Assembly: GCA_905339275.1 (NCBI GenBank)
Contig: CAJPFK010000015.1
Location: 62,001-126,000 of the forward strand
Length of the DNA stretch: 64,000 nucleotides
Source of the DNA: Methylophilaceae bacterium
GTDB taxonomy: Bacteria; Pseudomonadota; Gammaproteobacteria; Burkholderiales; Methylophilaceae
Direction: 5' to 3'
Made by a program: the position numbers and the translations under genes. Below the pieces are notes generated by a model, which saw nothing but the letters and a program-made list of their open reading frames with translations, was not told the origin of the DNA and ran no database searches. Below are positions 8,754-15,531 of the stretch, in pieces. Numbering within the stretch: position 1 is the first letter of the stretch; each line of letters begins with the position of its first letter.

Positions 8754-9122
8754 GCTGCGGAGACAGTCGCCTTTTCAGACTTCCCTAGGTATCGCTGTTT
8801 CTGGCGGGCGTTGCGCAGAAACCTGCCTTATCTATTTTGTTCGCGGCCAGGGCTTCCTGAGCAATGCCCTGAAATTCTCATCATTCCAAAACTGGCAAAA
8901 ATCATTTGGTTGTTCCAAAGCTTGTTCGACCAAGAATCCTTGAGGTTTGCCAATCAGAAAACAAGCGTATATTTCATATTCGCAGCAATAGAGATTTACT
9001 ATATTTCAAGTCGTCGATTCAGTTGCAAGAGGCCCAACAAGTGGTTCAATGACCCTCGTCTTCCGGCACGCGAGGGGAAATTCCAGAAGTTCGCGACACC
9101 TGGTGATCTGAAGGAGAAAATA
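8754..9122 (+). other. Non-coding leader of cassette 4 with a possible attC remnant
   Basis: No convincing gene is seen in these 369 bp, although a reading frame stays open into the next gene. At 9032-9038 there is a perfect inverse core GCCCAAC followed by AAGTGGTTCAA, the usual left arm of an attC, and CCCTCG/CGAGGG can pair nearby, but no GTTRRRY core follows. It may be what is left of a deleted cassette junction. Confidence 0.35.
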
Positions 9123-9527
9123 ATGACTGAAGCTAATCGCATCAAATATCTGCGTATCGTTCTGGTACTTGTAGGGTTAACCTTCACCTTCGGCATATGG
9201 CCGCTCGGCATCGTCTGGCCTTCCGGCTGGTCATGGCATACAGAAGGTCGATCGTATTACTACGAGATGATCCTCGCCATATACGCAACGCTTGGTGTTT
9301 TTCTCATCCTCGCCGCCCGTAACCCCCTCGCAAACCGAAGTCTCATCTGGTTCACCGTCTGGTCCAGTATCACACACGGCGGAGTGATGGCTGTGCAGTC
9401 GTTTGACGGCAACCATAATATGGGTCACCTCTGGGGCGACGTTTCGGCGTTGCTCGCAGTGGCGGCCGTGCTGGCATGGCTCACGCCCCGTGGGGTCACG
9501 GCCGGAACCAAGCAACTGTCAGCATAA
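9123..9527 (+). CDS. Small four-helix membrane protein, DUF6632-like (cassette gene)
   Basis: A 134-residue protein with four hydrophobic segments (around residues 10-30, 47-64, 76-93 and 110-125) and conserved-looking features HTEGRSYYYEMILAIYATLG and FDGNHNMGHLWGD. It resembles a group of small unknown membrane proteins (DUF6632-like). I chose the ATG at 9123 because GAAGGAGAAA precedes it; an in-frame upstream extension to 8748 would start inside attC 3 and adds a stretch of poor coding character. The TAA is part of the inverse core of the next attC. Confidence 0.65.
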   Translation: MTEANRIKYLRIVLVLVGLTFTFGIWPLGIVWPSGWSWHTEGRSYYYEMILAIYATLGVFLILAARNPLANRSLIWFTVWSSITHGGVMAVQSFDGNHNMGHLWGDVSALLAVAAVLAWLTPRGVTAGTKQLSA

Positions 9528-9578
9528 CCATCAAATCCAGCCGACGCTTCACAGCGCGGCTGATTTGAGGCGTTAAGT
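9522..9578 (+). repeat. attC site 4
   Basis: Inverse core GCATAAC (9522-9528, one mismatch) and perfect core GTTAAGT (9572-9578). The arms TCAAAT-C-CAGCCG and CGGCTG-ATTTGA pair perfectly except for one extra base on one strand, exactly the extrahelical-base feature that orients attC recombination. Fifty-seven bp. Confidence 0.9.
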
Positions 9579-9613
9579 CGCTCTGGAAACGTCTCAAGAG
9601 AGGGAAAAGCGAT

Positions 9614-10576
9614 ATGGCCAAATACCGAAACGCACTGCCGCAACTCCGTGGCGACTTCTTTATGTCTGATGGCGGCATCGAAACCACGCTGATCTTTCTT
9701 GAGGGGGAAGATCTTCCCTATTTTGCCGCTTTCCACCTGTTCAAGACCCCGGAAGGCGAGAGTATTCTTCGGAAATACTTCCGGACCTACGGGGAACTCG
9801 CCAGAAAGTTCAATACGGGTCTGATTCTTGAGACGGCAACTTGGCGCTCCAACCCCGATTGGGGGGCAAAGCTCGGCTACAGTGTCGATGCGCTTTCTGA
9901 CGGCGACAGAAAATCTGTTCGATTGCTCGAAGAAATCCGGAAAGAATATGAAAGCAATGAATCACCGATCGTTATCAGCGGCTGTATCGGCCCGCGTGGG
10001 GACGGGTACGTTCCTGATACGGCCATGTCGGAAAAGGAGGCGGAGAATTACCACCGCATGCAAATCGAAACATTTGCGGAGACAGCCGCCGACCTGGTGA
10101 CCGCCATCACCATGAACTATGTCGAGGAGGCGATTGGCGTGGTACGGGCGGCAAAGCGGGCCGCAATGCCCGTAGTCATTTCCTTCACGGTAGAGACCGA
10201 CGGCAATCTTCCAACGGGGCAGTCCTTGGCAGACGCAATCAACCAGGTTGACGAAACCACCTCCGGATATCCTGCCTACTTCATGATCAATTGCGCCCAT
10301 CCAAGCCACTTTGACCATGTTGTACCTGAAGATGAACCTTGGGTGGCACGGATTCGCGGACTTCGCGCCAACGCCTCCAGGATGAGCCACGATGAGCTGA
10401 ATGAGGCCCCGGAGCTTGATGCAGGCAGCCCGGCCGAGCTTGGGCAGGAATACGCCGCACTGAGGACTCTTAAACTGAAGTGGCTTAATGTGATGGGGGG
10501 CTGCTGCGGAACGGATCATCGTCATATCGAGCAGATTGCAATTGCTTGTCGGCCAATATTCCGGAAGGCGACCTAA
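9614..10576 (+). CDS. Homocysteine S-methyltransferase family protein (cassette gene)
   Basis: A 320-residue protein of the zinc-dependent homocysteine methyltransferase family. It has the N-terminal LSDGGIETT-type motif (here FMSDGGIETTLIF), a zinc-binding cysteine in MINCAHPSHFD and the paired cysteines of GGCCGTDHRHI near the C-terminus, so the three zinc ligands are intact. It could methylate homocysteine or a related thiol; substrate is not determined by sequence. It lies between attC 4 and a partial attC, and its TAA is within the inverse core ACCTAAC. Its length and completeness suggest a working enzyme carried as a cassette. Confidence 0.85.
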   Translation: MAKYRNALPQLRGDFFMSDGGIETTLIFLEGEDLPYFAAFHLFKTPEGESILRKYFRTYGELARKFNTGLILETATWRSNPDWGAKLGYSVDALSDGDRKSVRLLEEIRKEYESNESPIVISGCIGPRGDGYVPDTAMSEKEAENYHRMQIETFAETAADLVTAITMNYVEEAIGVVRAAKRAAMPVVISFTVETDGNLPTGQSLADAINQVDETTSGYPAYFMINCAHPSHFDHVVPEDEPWVARIRGLRANASRMSHDELNEAPELDAGSPAELGQEYAALRTLKLKWLNVMGGCCGTDHRHIEQIAIACRPIFRKAT

Positions 10577-10595
10577 CAACTGTTTGCAGCCGGCG
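10571..10595 (+). repeat. Partial attC (left end only)
   Basis: A perfect inverse core ACCTAAC (10571-10577) overlaps the stop of the methyltransferase and is followed by AACTGTTTGCAGCCGG, the left arm of an attC, but no right arm. GTTTGAT at 10589-10595 is a mismatched candidate core. The site appears truncated. Confidence 0.5.
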
Positions 10596-10606
10596 AGGTT
10601 TGATTA

Positions 10607-11125
10607 ATGGTTACAGGCATGCGAGTCGTAATTTTGCTGGCAGCTTTCAGTGGTGCTTTATCTACTCTTGGACGGGCAGAAGATGACGATTGCGTACGGG
10701 GTTTGCCGCAAGCGGTAATTGATGCAGAAGCTCCCGGCATAGACAAGCACGCTTACACGGAACTGCCTGAGCGTAAGGCCATAGAAGCAGTAACTCTCAA
10801 GGATGGACTTCAGTTTCGGGTCCATCATTACGGATGCGCACACTATGGCCTCACTTTTGAATTCATGGTTGATACACCGAAAGCAGAAAATGGCCTGACA
10901 CTTTTGAGGGAAGCGGCTCTGCTGCTTGAACGTCTCGTGGCGGCAGATCCGGACAGTTATGCCGGGTCGTTTCTGAAGGATGTCGAGAAAGCAGTGTCAC
11001 AGCAGTCGCATGAGCCAGGCGATACGATACCGGTTATTGATGGATACAGTTGGATCATCATCACAGAAGAAACAGACGCAAAGGGGCAACGATGGATTCA
11101 ATTGGCATATGATATTGCACTGTAA
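10607..11125 (+). CDS. Secreted protein of unknown function (cassette gene)
   Basis: A 172-residue protein with an N-terminal signal peptide (MRVVILLAAFSGALSTLGRA, likely cleaved before EDDDC) and a soluble domain containing two cysteines (DDDC and HHYGCAHYG) that could form a disulfide in the periplasm. I do not recognise the family. The start may be ATG 10607 or the ATG four codons later, where the typical signal peptide begins. It sits between two reduced attC sites. Confidence 0.6.
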   Translation: MVTGMRVVILLAAFSGALSTLGRAEDDDCVRGLPQAVIDAEAPGIDKHAYTELPERKAIEAVTLKDGLQFRVHHYGCAHYGLTFEFMVDTPKAENGLTLLREAALLLERLVAADPDSYAGSFLKDVEKAVSQQSHEPGDTIPVIDGYSWIIITEETDAKGQRWIQLAYDIAL

Positions 11126-11143
11126 ATCCACGCTATTGCACCC

Positions 11144-11170
11144 ATCCAACCGATTACTTCAGCGTTGGAC
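11144..11170 (+). repeat. Minimal attC-like site (cores only)
   Basis: Perfect inverse core ATCCAAC (11144-11150) and perfect core GTTGGAC (11164-11170) stand only 13 bp apart. TCCAAC and GTTGGA are exact complements, but the L boxes and variable stem of a normal attC are missing. It sits at the expected place, shortly after a cassette gene stop. Confidence 0.6.
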
Positions 11171-11314
11171 AGCAGAAAAGCATGGGCATTGAACAGCGCA
11201 TCAAAAGGTGCCGCCCGGCAGCGATTGCGAGAACAGATTTCGCGCCTTCTTCCTTTACGGCACGTCGAATGAAGTGCGCTATATTGACCAATTTCATTTA
11301 CAGGGTACAACCCG

Positions 11315-12415
11315 ATGAGCCGTAAATTCCTTTTCTTTCTCTGGGCTGTTGTCGCCTGGATCACCCCTGCCATCATCGCCGGCATGCTGGGCTGGAAGGG
11401 CATCTGGGGATCGGGCAGCGCGTTCGCCGACTACCTGGTCCCGGTTCCTGTCTCGGGCGGCGCGTTTCACCTGCCGTCCTTCATCGCGGTTTCGCTGATC
11501 CTCTTCACGCAGCCGTGGGCCGGAAAGCTCGGCGGCTATGTGCGGGGAATCCTGCTCGCGGGCGCGCTCGTCGGCATCGCGACGCTGCTGGACCTCGACA
11601 AGCTGCAGCTCGCTGCCACGACAGACGTGGCTGGCGCCCGGTTCTGGCAACAGCAGCCGCTCGGTCTCTTCATCCTCACCGACTGCGTGATCGCGCAGCT
11701 CTTTGTCCGCGCGCTCGAAGGCCGCTGGCCGGAAGGCGCGAAGGAATGGGCCGTGTCGCTGATCGTGGCGCTGGCAATCCCGGCGGCCTATGCGGCGGCG
11801 GCGCTGCAGGCTGACCCGCGCCAGCAGAACCCCTTCGTGTACGCGGGCGCACGCGGGGCGGACCAGCGTGGCGACGAGATGGTCTTCTACTATTCGAAGC
11901 TGCCCGTGGGATCGGACGCATTTCGCCAGGCCGCATCTGACGTGCTGGCGCACCACGACCCGCGCATGAACGTGAACGCCGAGGACATCGCGCTCCACTT
12001 CTACGACAGCCTTGCCTCTGCGCAGGCACAGGACAGGAGCAGCGCAAAGTATACCGTGTGTCTCTACCAGGACGGCACGGCGGCGACGTGGAATCCGGGA
12101 AGCTTCGACTGCTTCCGCGACCATGAGAGCTTCTCTGAACGCTTCGAGGGGGCTTTCCGCGCGCAGGACAAGTCATTGCCGCAGGACGTGCGCATCTGGC
12201 TTGCGCGCCGTGACGCCTGCGTCGGCCGCGAGCCGCTGGTAGCATCGGCCGGCATCTACATGGACAATCAGGAAGTTCACTCCTGCGATGCCGAGCGTAC
12301 CGAGCGGGCACGCCAGGAGCTGCTGGAACGATTCGAAAGTGATGACAAGGCCATCGCCTCGCTCACGTATGACCAAACACGGCCATTTCGAGAAAATGAA
12401 AACGTTTCTGAATAA
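11315..12415 (+). CDS. Membrane protein of unknown function (cassette gene)
   Basis: A 366-residue protein. The N-terminal third is hydrophobic, with about five membrane segments up to residue 165; the rest is a soluble domain rich in charged residues with several cysteines (TVCLYQD, SFDCFRDH, RDACVGRE, HSCDAE). I do not recognise the family. Its codon use is clearly more GC-rich than that of the neighbouring cassettes, pointing to a different source. Start at ATG 11315 after a weak GGG-containing site. A well-formed attC follows its stop by 65 bp. Confidence 0.65.
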   Translation: MSRKFLFFLWAVVAWITPAIIAGMLGWKGIWGSGSAFADYLVPVPVSGGAFHLPSFIAVSLILFTQPWAGKLGGYVRGILLAGALVGIATLLDLDKLQLAATTDVAGARFWQQQPLGLFILTDCVIAQLFVRALEGRWPEGAKEWAVSLIVALAIPAAYAAAALQADPRQQNPFVYAGARGADQRGDEMVFYYSKLPVGSDAFRQAASDVLAHHDPRMNVNAEDIALHFYDSLASAQAQDRSSAKYTVCLYQDGTAATWNPGSFDCFRDHESFSERFEGAFRAQDKSLPQDVRIWLARRDACVGREPLVASAGIYMDNQEVHSCDAERTERARQELLERFESDDKAIASLTYDQTRPFRENENVSE

Positions 12416-12480
12416 TCGCCATTTTGTTACTATGATTTGTGCAAAGGTGAATTATTTGCCTATGCACGCGCCAAGGTCCG

Positions 12481-12544
12481 ACCCATCATTCCACCGGGCC
12501 TTGCGCGTAAAGCCCCGCAAGTCCAGTGAATTCAAACGTTGGGT
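12481..12544 (+). repeat. attC site 5
   Basis: Perfect core GTTGGGT (12538-12544) and inverse core ACCCATC (12481-12487; ATC in place of AAC). ATTC-CAC pairs with GTG-AAT and CTTGCG with CGCAAG. The usual TTCAAAC precedes the core. Sixty-four bp. Confidence 0.87.
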
Positions 12545-12570
12545 ACCTGAATGATATCGAGCATACGCAC

Positions 12571-13113
12571 ATGCGCCAGTTAGAGTTGAGCAAGGCCTTT
12601 ACCCTGATGGAATCGGGACCTGTTGTTCTCGTGACGACCCACGATGGGCAGAAGGACAACATCATGACCATCTCCTGGACCATGGTGCTGGATTTCACTC
12701 CGGTATTTGCGATCACTACGGGTGAATGGAATCACTCTTTTGCGGCGTTGCGCAAGAACAAGGAGTGCGTCATCGCCATTCCTACGGTTGACATGCTCGA
12801 TAAATTGGTCGGTATAGGGACATGCTCCGGGACAGACACAGACAAGTTTGCCAAATTCAAGCTCACACCCGTGCGGGGCAAAATCGTTAGGGCGCCCTTG
12901 ATCGAGGAGTGTCTTGCCAACATCGAGTGCAAGGTCATCGACATCGTTGAAAAACACAACATTGTCGTGCTGGAGGCAGTTGCCGCATACATCGACGACG
13001 CACGCAAGGAGAAGCGCACGGTTCACGCTGTTGGTGACGGAACATTCATTGTCGACGGGCGCAAGATTGACCGGCGCAAGATGATGGCCTCCAAGCTCCC
13101 ATACGGCGTTTAG
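12571..13113 (+). CDS. Flavin reductase-like, FMN-binding protein (cassette gene)
   Basis: A 180-residue protein of the flavin reductase-like (split-barrel) family: SKAFTLMESGPVVLVTT, TISWTMVLDFTPVFAITTG and NHSFAALRKNKECVIAIP are the typical strands around the FMN site, followed by VGIGTCSGTDTDKF. It probably binds FMN and may reduce flavin or an unknown substrate. The ATG at 12571 is preferred; the longer frame would start inside attC 5. A truncated relative lies at 15532-15738 in the same array. Confidence 0.8.
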   Translation: MRQLELSKAFTLMESGPVVLVTTHDGQKDNIMTISWTMVLDFTPVFAITTGEWNHSFAALRKNKECVIAIPTVDMLDKLVGIGTCSGTDTDKFAKFKLTPVRGKIVRAPLIEECLANIECKVIDIVEKHNIVVLEAVAAYIDDARKEKRTVHAVGDGTFIVDGRKIDRRKMMASKLPYGV

Positions 13114-13168
13114 CGTTCATTCGCCTGCCGCGAGAAATTCCGGGAACCAGAATAAAAGGCACAGTGGT

Positions 13169-13192
13169 GTCGAACAATTCGTTACAGCCGTC
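13169..13192 (+). repeat. Partial attC (left half)
   Basis: GTCGAAC (13169-13175, one base off the inverse core) is followed by AATTCGTTACAGCCG, almost identical to the left arm of many attC sites. No matching right arm or core follows before the next gene. Confidence 0.45.
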
Positions 13193-13255
13193 AGCTTCGT
13201 GAGTCTGAACATTTACAGGTTTCCGTATTTCGTACGGATAAAGGAAAATTTGTAT

Positions 13256-13606
13256 ATGCACCCATTCCATACACTGCTGGTGCTGTTTGCTATTTTGTCT
13301 CTCGTGGCGCTTGTTTTCCTGCTGCGCTGGGAGCACCACTATTTCCTTAAGTTGAATAAGGGCAATGCCTGGCTTCGGGTACGGCTCGCAACAATCCCGA
13401 TTGCATTAGCTACGGCCGCGATCATCATTATTCCGGCGCGCAGTACATCGGGTATGGAAGCGCTTGCTTTCTTCTACATCCTCCTGCTCACGGTCGCGCC
13501 CATCTTCTGGTTCGGTGCTCAGGTTAGCAGGAAAAGCGTAATGTTCATGCAGGAAGTGGGGCAGGTTAAACTGTATTCACTTTCTACGGGCAAGATCATA
13601 CGCTAA
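13256..13606 (+). CDS. Small membrane protein of unknown function (cassette gene)
   Basis: A 116-residue protein with three hydrophobic segments (about residues 5-22, 44-62 and 70-88). I do not recognise the family. The ATG at 13256 is chosen because AAGGA lies about 10 bp upstream; a GTG further upstream (13199) would add residues of no hydrophobic or conserved character. It lies between a left half attC and a right half attC. Confidence 0.6.
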   Translation: MHPFHTLLVLFAILSLVALVFLLRWEHHYFLKLNKGNAWLRVRLATIPIALATAAIIIIPARSTSGMEALAFFYILLLTVAPIFWFGAQVSRKSVMFMQEVGQVKLYSLSTGKIIR

Positions 13607-13614
13607 AGCTGCAC

Positions 13615-13633
13615 CTTAACCCAAACGTTAACC
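13615..13633 (+). repeat. Partial attC (right half)
   Basis: CTTAACCCAAACGTTAACC is the right arm and core region of an attC; the core GTTAACC (13627-13633) has one mismatch to GTTRRRY. A paired left arm is not seen directly upstream. Confidence 0.5.
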
Positions 13634-13651
13634 ATCAAAGGGAGGTCCACA

Positions 13652-14143
13652 ATGAGAAAAAGCTATTGGTGTTACATCCCAATCACCATAATCATACTAT
13701 TGGGCTTTACATTTGGTGGATATCTATCTTTCGGCACTGTGTATTTAAATGTACTCCCCTGCGTAGATGATTACTACGGCAGAACAATTCTGGCTCTGTT
13801 CGGAATCGGCATGCTTGGAGCGTCTACCTATTGCGCAAAGGCCTGGGCAATCGATATAGACGAGGTTGTTTATAGAGAACCAAAGTATCTTCCGCATATT
13901 TTCGATTTCGTTGGGTATTTAACGCTGATCCTGGGGGGCGGAATCACAGGCGTAATTCTTTATTTTCTAGTAAAGACAGGTATCAGCATCAGTATAACTT
14001 CAAGTGGCACGGTGAACTTAACAAAAGAAGCTTCCGTGTTGATTGCATATATGGGTGGCTTATTTCACTTTAGAGTTCAAGAGCAATTAGGGAAAGTAAT
14101 TGATAAAATATTTAAGAACTCACCCTCCCATGGTGGTGGCTAA
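13652..14143 (+). CDS. Membrane protein of unknown function (cassette gene)
   Basis: A 163-residue AT-rich gene product with about four hydrophobic segments (residues 5-25, 43-58, 87-110 and a weaker one near 127-140). I do not recognise the family. GGGAGG just upstream of the ATG is a clear ribosome-binding site. Its TAA (14141-14143) lies inside the inverse core of the following attC. Codon use is notably AT-rich compared with the gene at 11315. Confidence 0.6.
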   Translation: MRKSYWCYIPITIIILLGFTFGGYLSFGTVYLNVLPCVDDYYGRTILALFGIGMLGASTYCAKAWAIDIDEVVYREPKYLPHIFDFVGYLTLILGGGITGVILYFLVKTGISISITSSGTVNLTKEASVLIAYMGGLFHFRVQEQLGKVIDKIFKNSPSHGGG

Positions 14144-14213
14144 CAATGCGCTCAACGCTATTTGCTACACTCATTGGACCCGCAAAAGCTGCCTTTTTGC
14201 TCACCTGTTAGCT
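14138..14213 (+). repeat. attC site 6 (variant cores)
   Basis: GGCTAAC (14138-14144) and GTTAGCT (14207-14213) are 76 bp end to end. Both deviate from consensus, but in a matching way: GCTAAC is the exact complement of GTTAGC. The left arm AATGCGCTCAA is typical. An inner GCAAAA/TTTTTGC pairing resembles a terminator hairpin. Confidence 0.6.
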
Positions 14214-14229
14214 TAAGCAAACCACCAGT

Positions 14230-14646
14230 ATGAACAGCATCAGAATCTCACAACGCCTCCGATATCTGGTTTCTTCGGTCATATGCATCCTGAATATTCT
14301 CGGGATGTTTCTGGTGCTTTTCGGCGCAGCGGCTGGAGCGCATGTCGACTTGCTGCTGTGGCCAGCGGTCGTTTTGTTTACCGGAGGTATCCTGTTGCTG
14401 GCGTTCTTTTCCGCCATTCGGGCCTCGCAAGTCGGGCTGTCGCCGGCGGCAACAGCGATAGCTGCCATCCTGATGTGCGCTCTGGGCCCTGCTGTCCCCA
14501 TTCTGGTCATTTACCTGACCATGAAAGATGAAAAGAATGGGAACTCAGCATCCGTACCAACTTCCCCATGGGGCCAGTGGCTGGCCCTGTTGTTTACTCC
14601 GTGGGTAATACTGTGGGCTATAAAGCATATGGCCACTGGCAGTTGA
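14230..14646 (+). CDS. Membrane protein of unknown function (cassette gene)
   Basis: A 138-residue protein with four hydrophobic segments (about residues 13-34, 40-62, 75-95 and 114-132). No family is recognised. It begins 16 bp after the core of attC 6 without an obvious ribosome-binding site, and its TGA runs into the next, degenerate attC. Small multi-helix membrane proteins of this sort are frequent in cassette arrays. Confidence 0.6.
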   Translation: MNSIRISQRLRYLVSSVICILNILGMFLVLFGAAAGAHVDLLLWPAVVLFTGGILLLAFFSAIRASQVGLSPAATAIAAILMCALGPAVPILVIYLTMKDEKNGNSASVPTSPWGQWLALLFTPWVILWAIKHMATGS

Positions 14647-14703
14647 AAATTCTTTCAAGGCCGACCGGCCCGGCGGACGGCGGCCATAACTCAAATATCG
14701 GGC
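14637..14703 (+). repeat. Degenerate attC
   Basis: GGCCG-A-CCG pairs with CGG-CGGCC, and CATAACTCAAAT is a normal right arm, but the core reads ATCGGGC (14697-14703), where GTTGGGC would be expected. The left core is not recognisable. The next gene starts 4 bp after the core. Confidence 0.55.
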
Positions 14704-14706
14704 TCC

Positions 14707-15144
14707 ATGATGACGACACCGAACGATTGGTTTTTCTGGGCAGTTCTATCTGCCTGCTTTGCCGCACTGACTGCCATCTTCGCCAAGGTCGGCATCCAGG
14801 ATGTTGACTCCGACCTTGCGACGCTCATTCGGACTGTCATCATCGTCTTTGTCCTGGCAGCTTTCGTCTGGTACGCAGGCAAGTGGAGCGACCCGCGCGC
14901 GCTTTCAACCAGGACGATCGTCTTCCTTTCCTTGTCCGCCCTGGCAACCGGAGCGTCCTGGGTTTGCTATTTTCGCGCGCTTCAAATCGGCGATGCGTCG
15001 AAGGTTGCTCCGGTCGACAAGTTCAGCATCGTTCTCGTCGCTGTATTTGCATTCGCCTTTCTCGGTGAACGCCCTTCTGTACGGGAGTGGCTCGGTATTA
15101 TCCTTGTCGCAAGCGGCGTTCTGCTCCTGGCGTTCAGACGGTAG
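14707..15144 (+). CDS. EamA/DMT-family transporter, half-size (cassette gene)
   Basis: A 145-residue protein with five hydrophobic segments, corresponding to one EamA repeat: WFFWAVLSACFAALTAIFAKVG at the start, TGASWVCYFRALQIGDASKVAPVDKFS in the middle and FLGERPSVREWLGIILVASGVLLL at the end. Half-size members of the drug/metabolite transporter superfamily work as dimers. The substrate is unknown. Two adjacent ATG codons (14707, 14710) are possible starts. Confidence 0.82.
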   Translation: MMTTPNDWFFWAVLSACFAALTAIFAKVGIQDVDSDLATLIRTVIIVFVLAAFVWYAGKWSDPRALSTRTIVFLSLSALATGASWVCYFRALQIGDASKVAPVDKFSIVLVAVFAFAFLGERPSVREWLGIILVASGVLLLAFRR

Positions 15145-15226
15145 CCAAATACCGGGACGGGCCATTCTTCAAGCCGCCCTTTTCCAGCTCCAGCCTGGGC
15201 TGGGCTGCTTAAGTCCAGCGTTATGC
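15144..15226 (+). repeat. Probable attC site 7
   Basis: CTTC-AAGC pairs with GCTTAAG with one extra base, and CAGCC with GGCTG further in. The core GTTATGC (15220-15226) has one mismatch; the inverse core is unclear, with GCCAAAT at 15144-15150 the best candidate. Right arm CTTAAGTCCAGC is typical. Confidence 0.55.
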
Positions 15227-15462
15227 CTGTGATCAATCCGTAGTGTTTTGCTGTCACCACATGCGGCAGGGGGTGACTTCCTGGAGTTATTGGGGCGCCG
15301 GAGTAATTGAAGCGCCCCCACTGATAGACAAGGAACATCCTGAACAGGTGTAAACTATTTCATGTGACTCACAAACGGATTTCAGGGCATCAACTGCCGG
15401 AGACGAGCAGGGCTTTACGGCCGGGGTGAACAACCCGGATGGACCAGGCATCTGATGAGTAT
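15227..15462. other. Cassette interval with no recognisable gene
   Basis: Between attC 7 and the next attC-like site there are about 235 bp with no supported open reading frame on either strand. Two hairpin-like stretches are visible (GGGGCG with CGCCCC near 15293-15320, and CCGGG with CCCGG near 15420-15440). It may be an ORF-less cassette or the residue of a decayed one. Confidence 0.4.
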
Positions 15463-15521
15463 ACATAACCAGCCGCCAACCGGATGCACCCGTCCTCGCA
15501 CCGGTTGGCAACATGCTAGAC
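15463..15521 (+). repeat. attC-like site 8
   Basis: A perfect 9-bp stem, GCCAACCGG and CCGGTTGGC, is flanked by ACATAAC (15463-15469) and GCTAGAC (15515-15521), each one base off the attC cores. The following start codon comes 10 bp after the core, as in true cassettes. Fifty-nine bp. Confidence 0.6.
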
Positions 15522-15531
15522 GGAAACGAAG

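Noticed and set aside
8748-9122. N-terminal extension of the small membrane protein
   Set aside because: It starts inside an attC core, has no ribosome-binding site and no recognisable domain, while GAAGGAG precedes the internal ATG at 9123.
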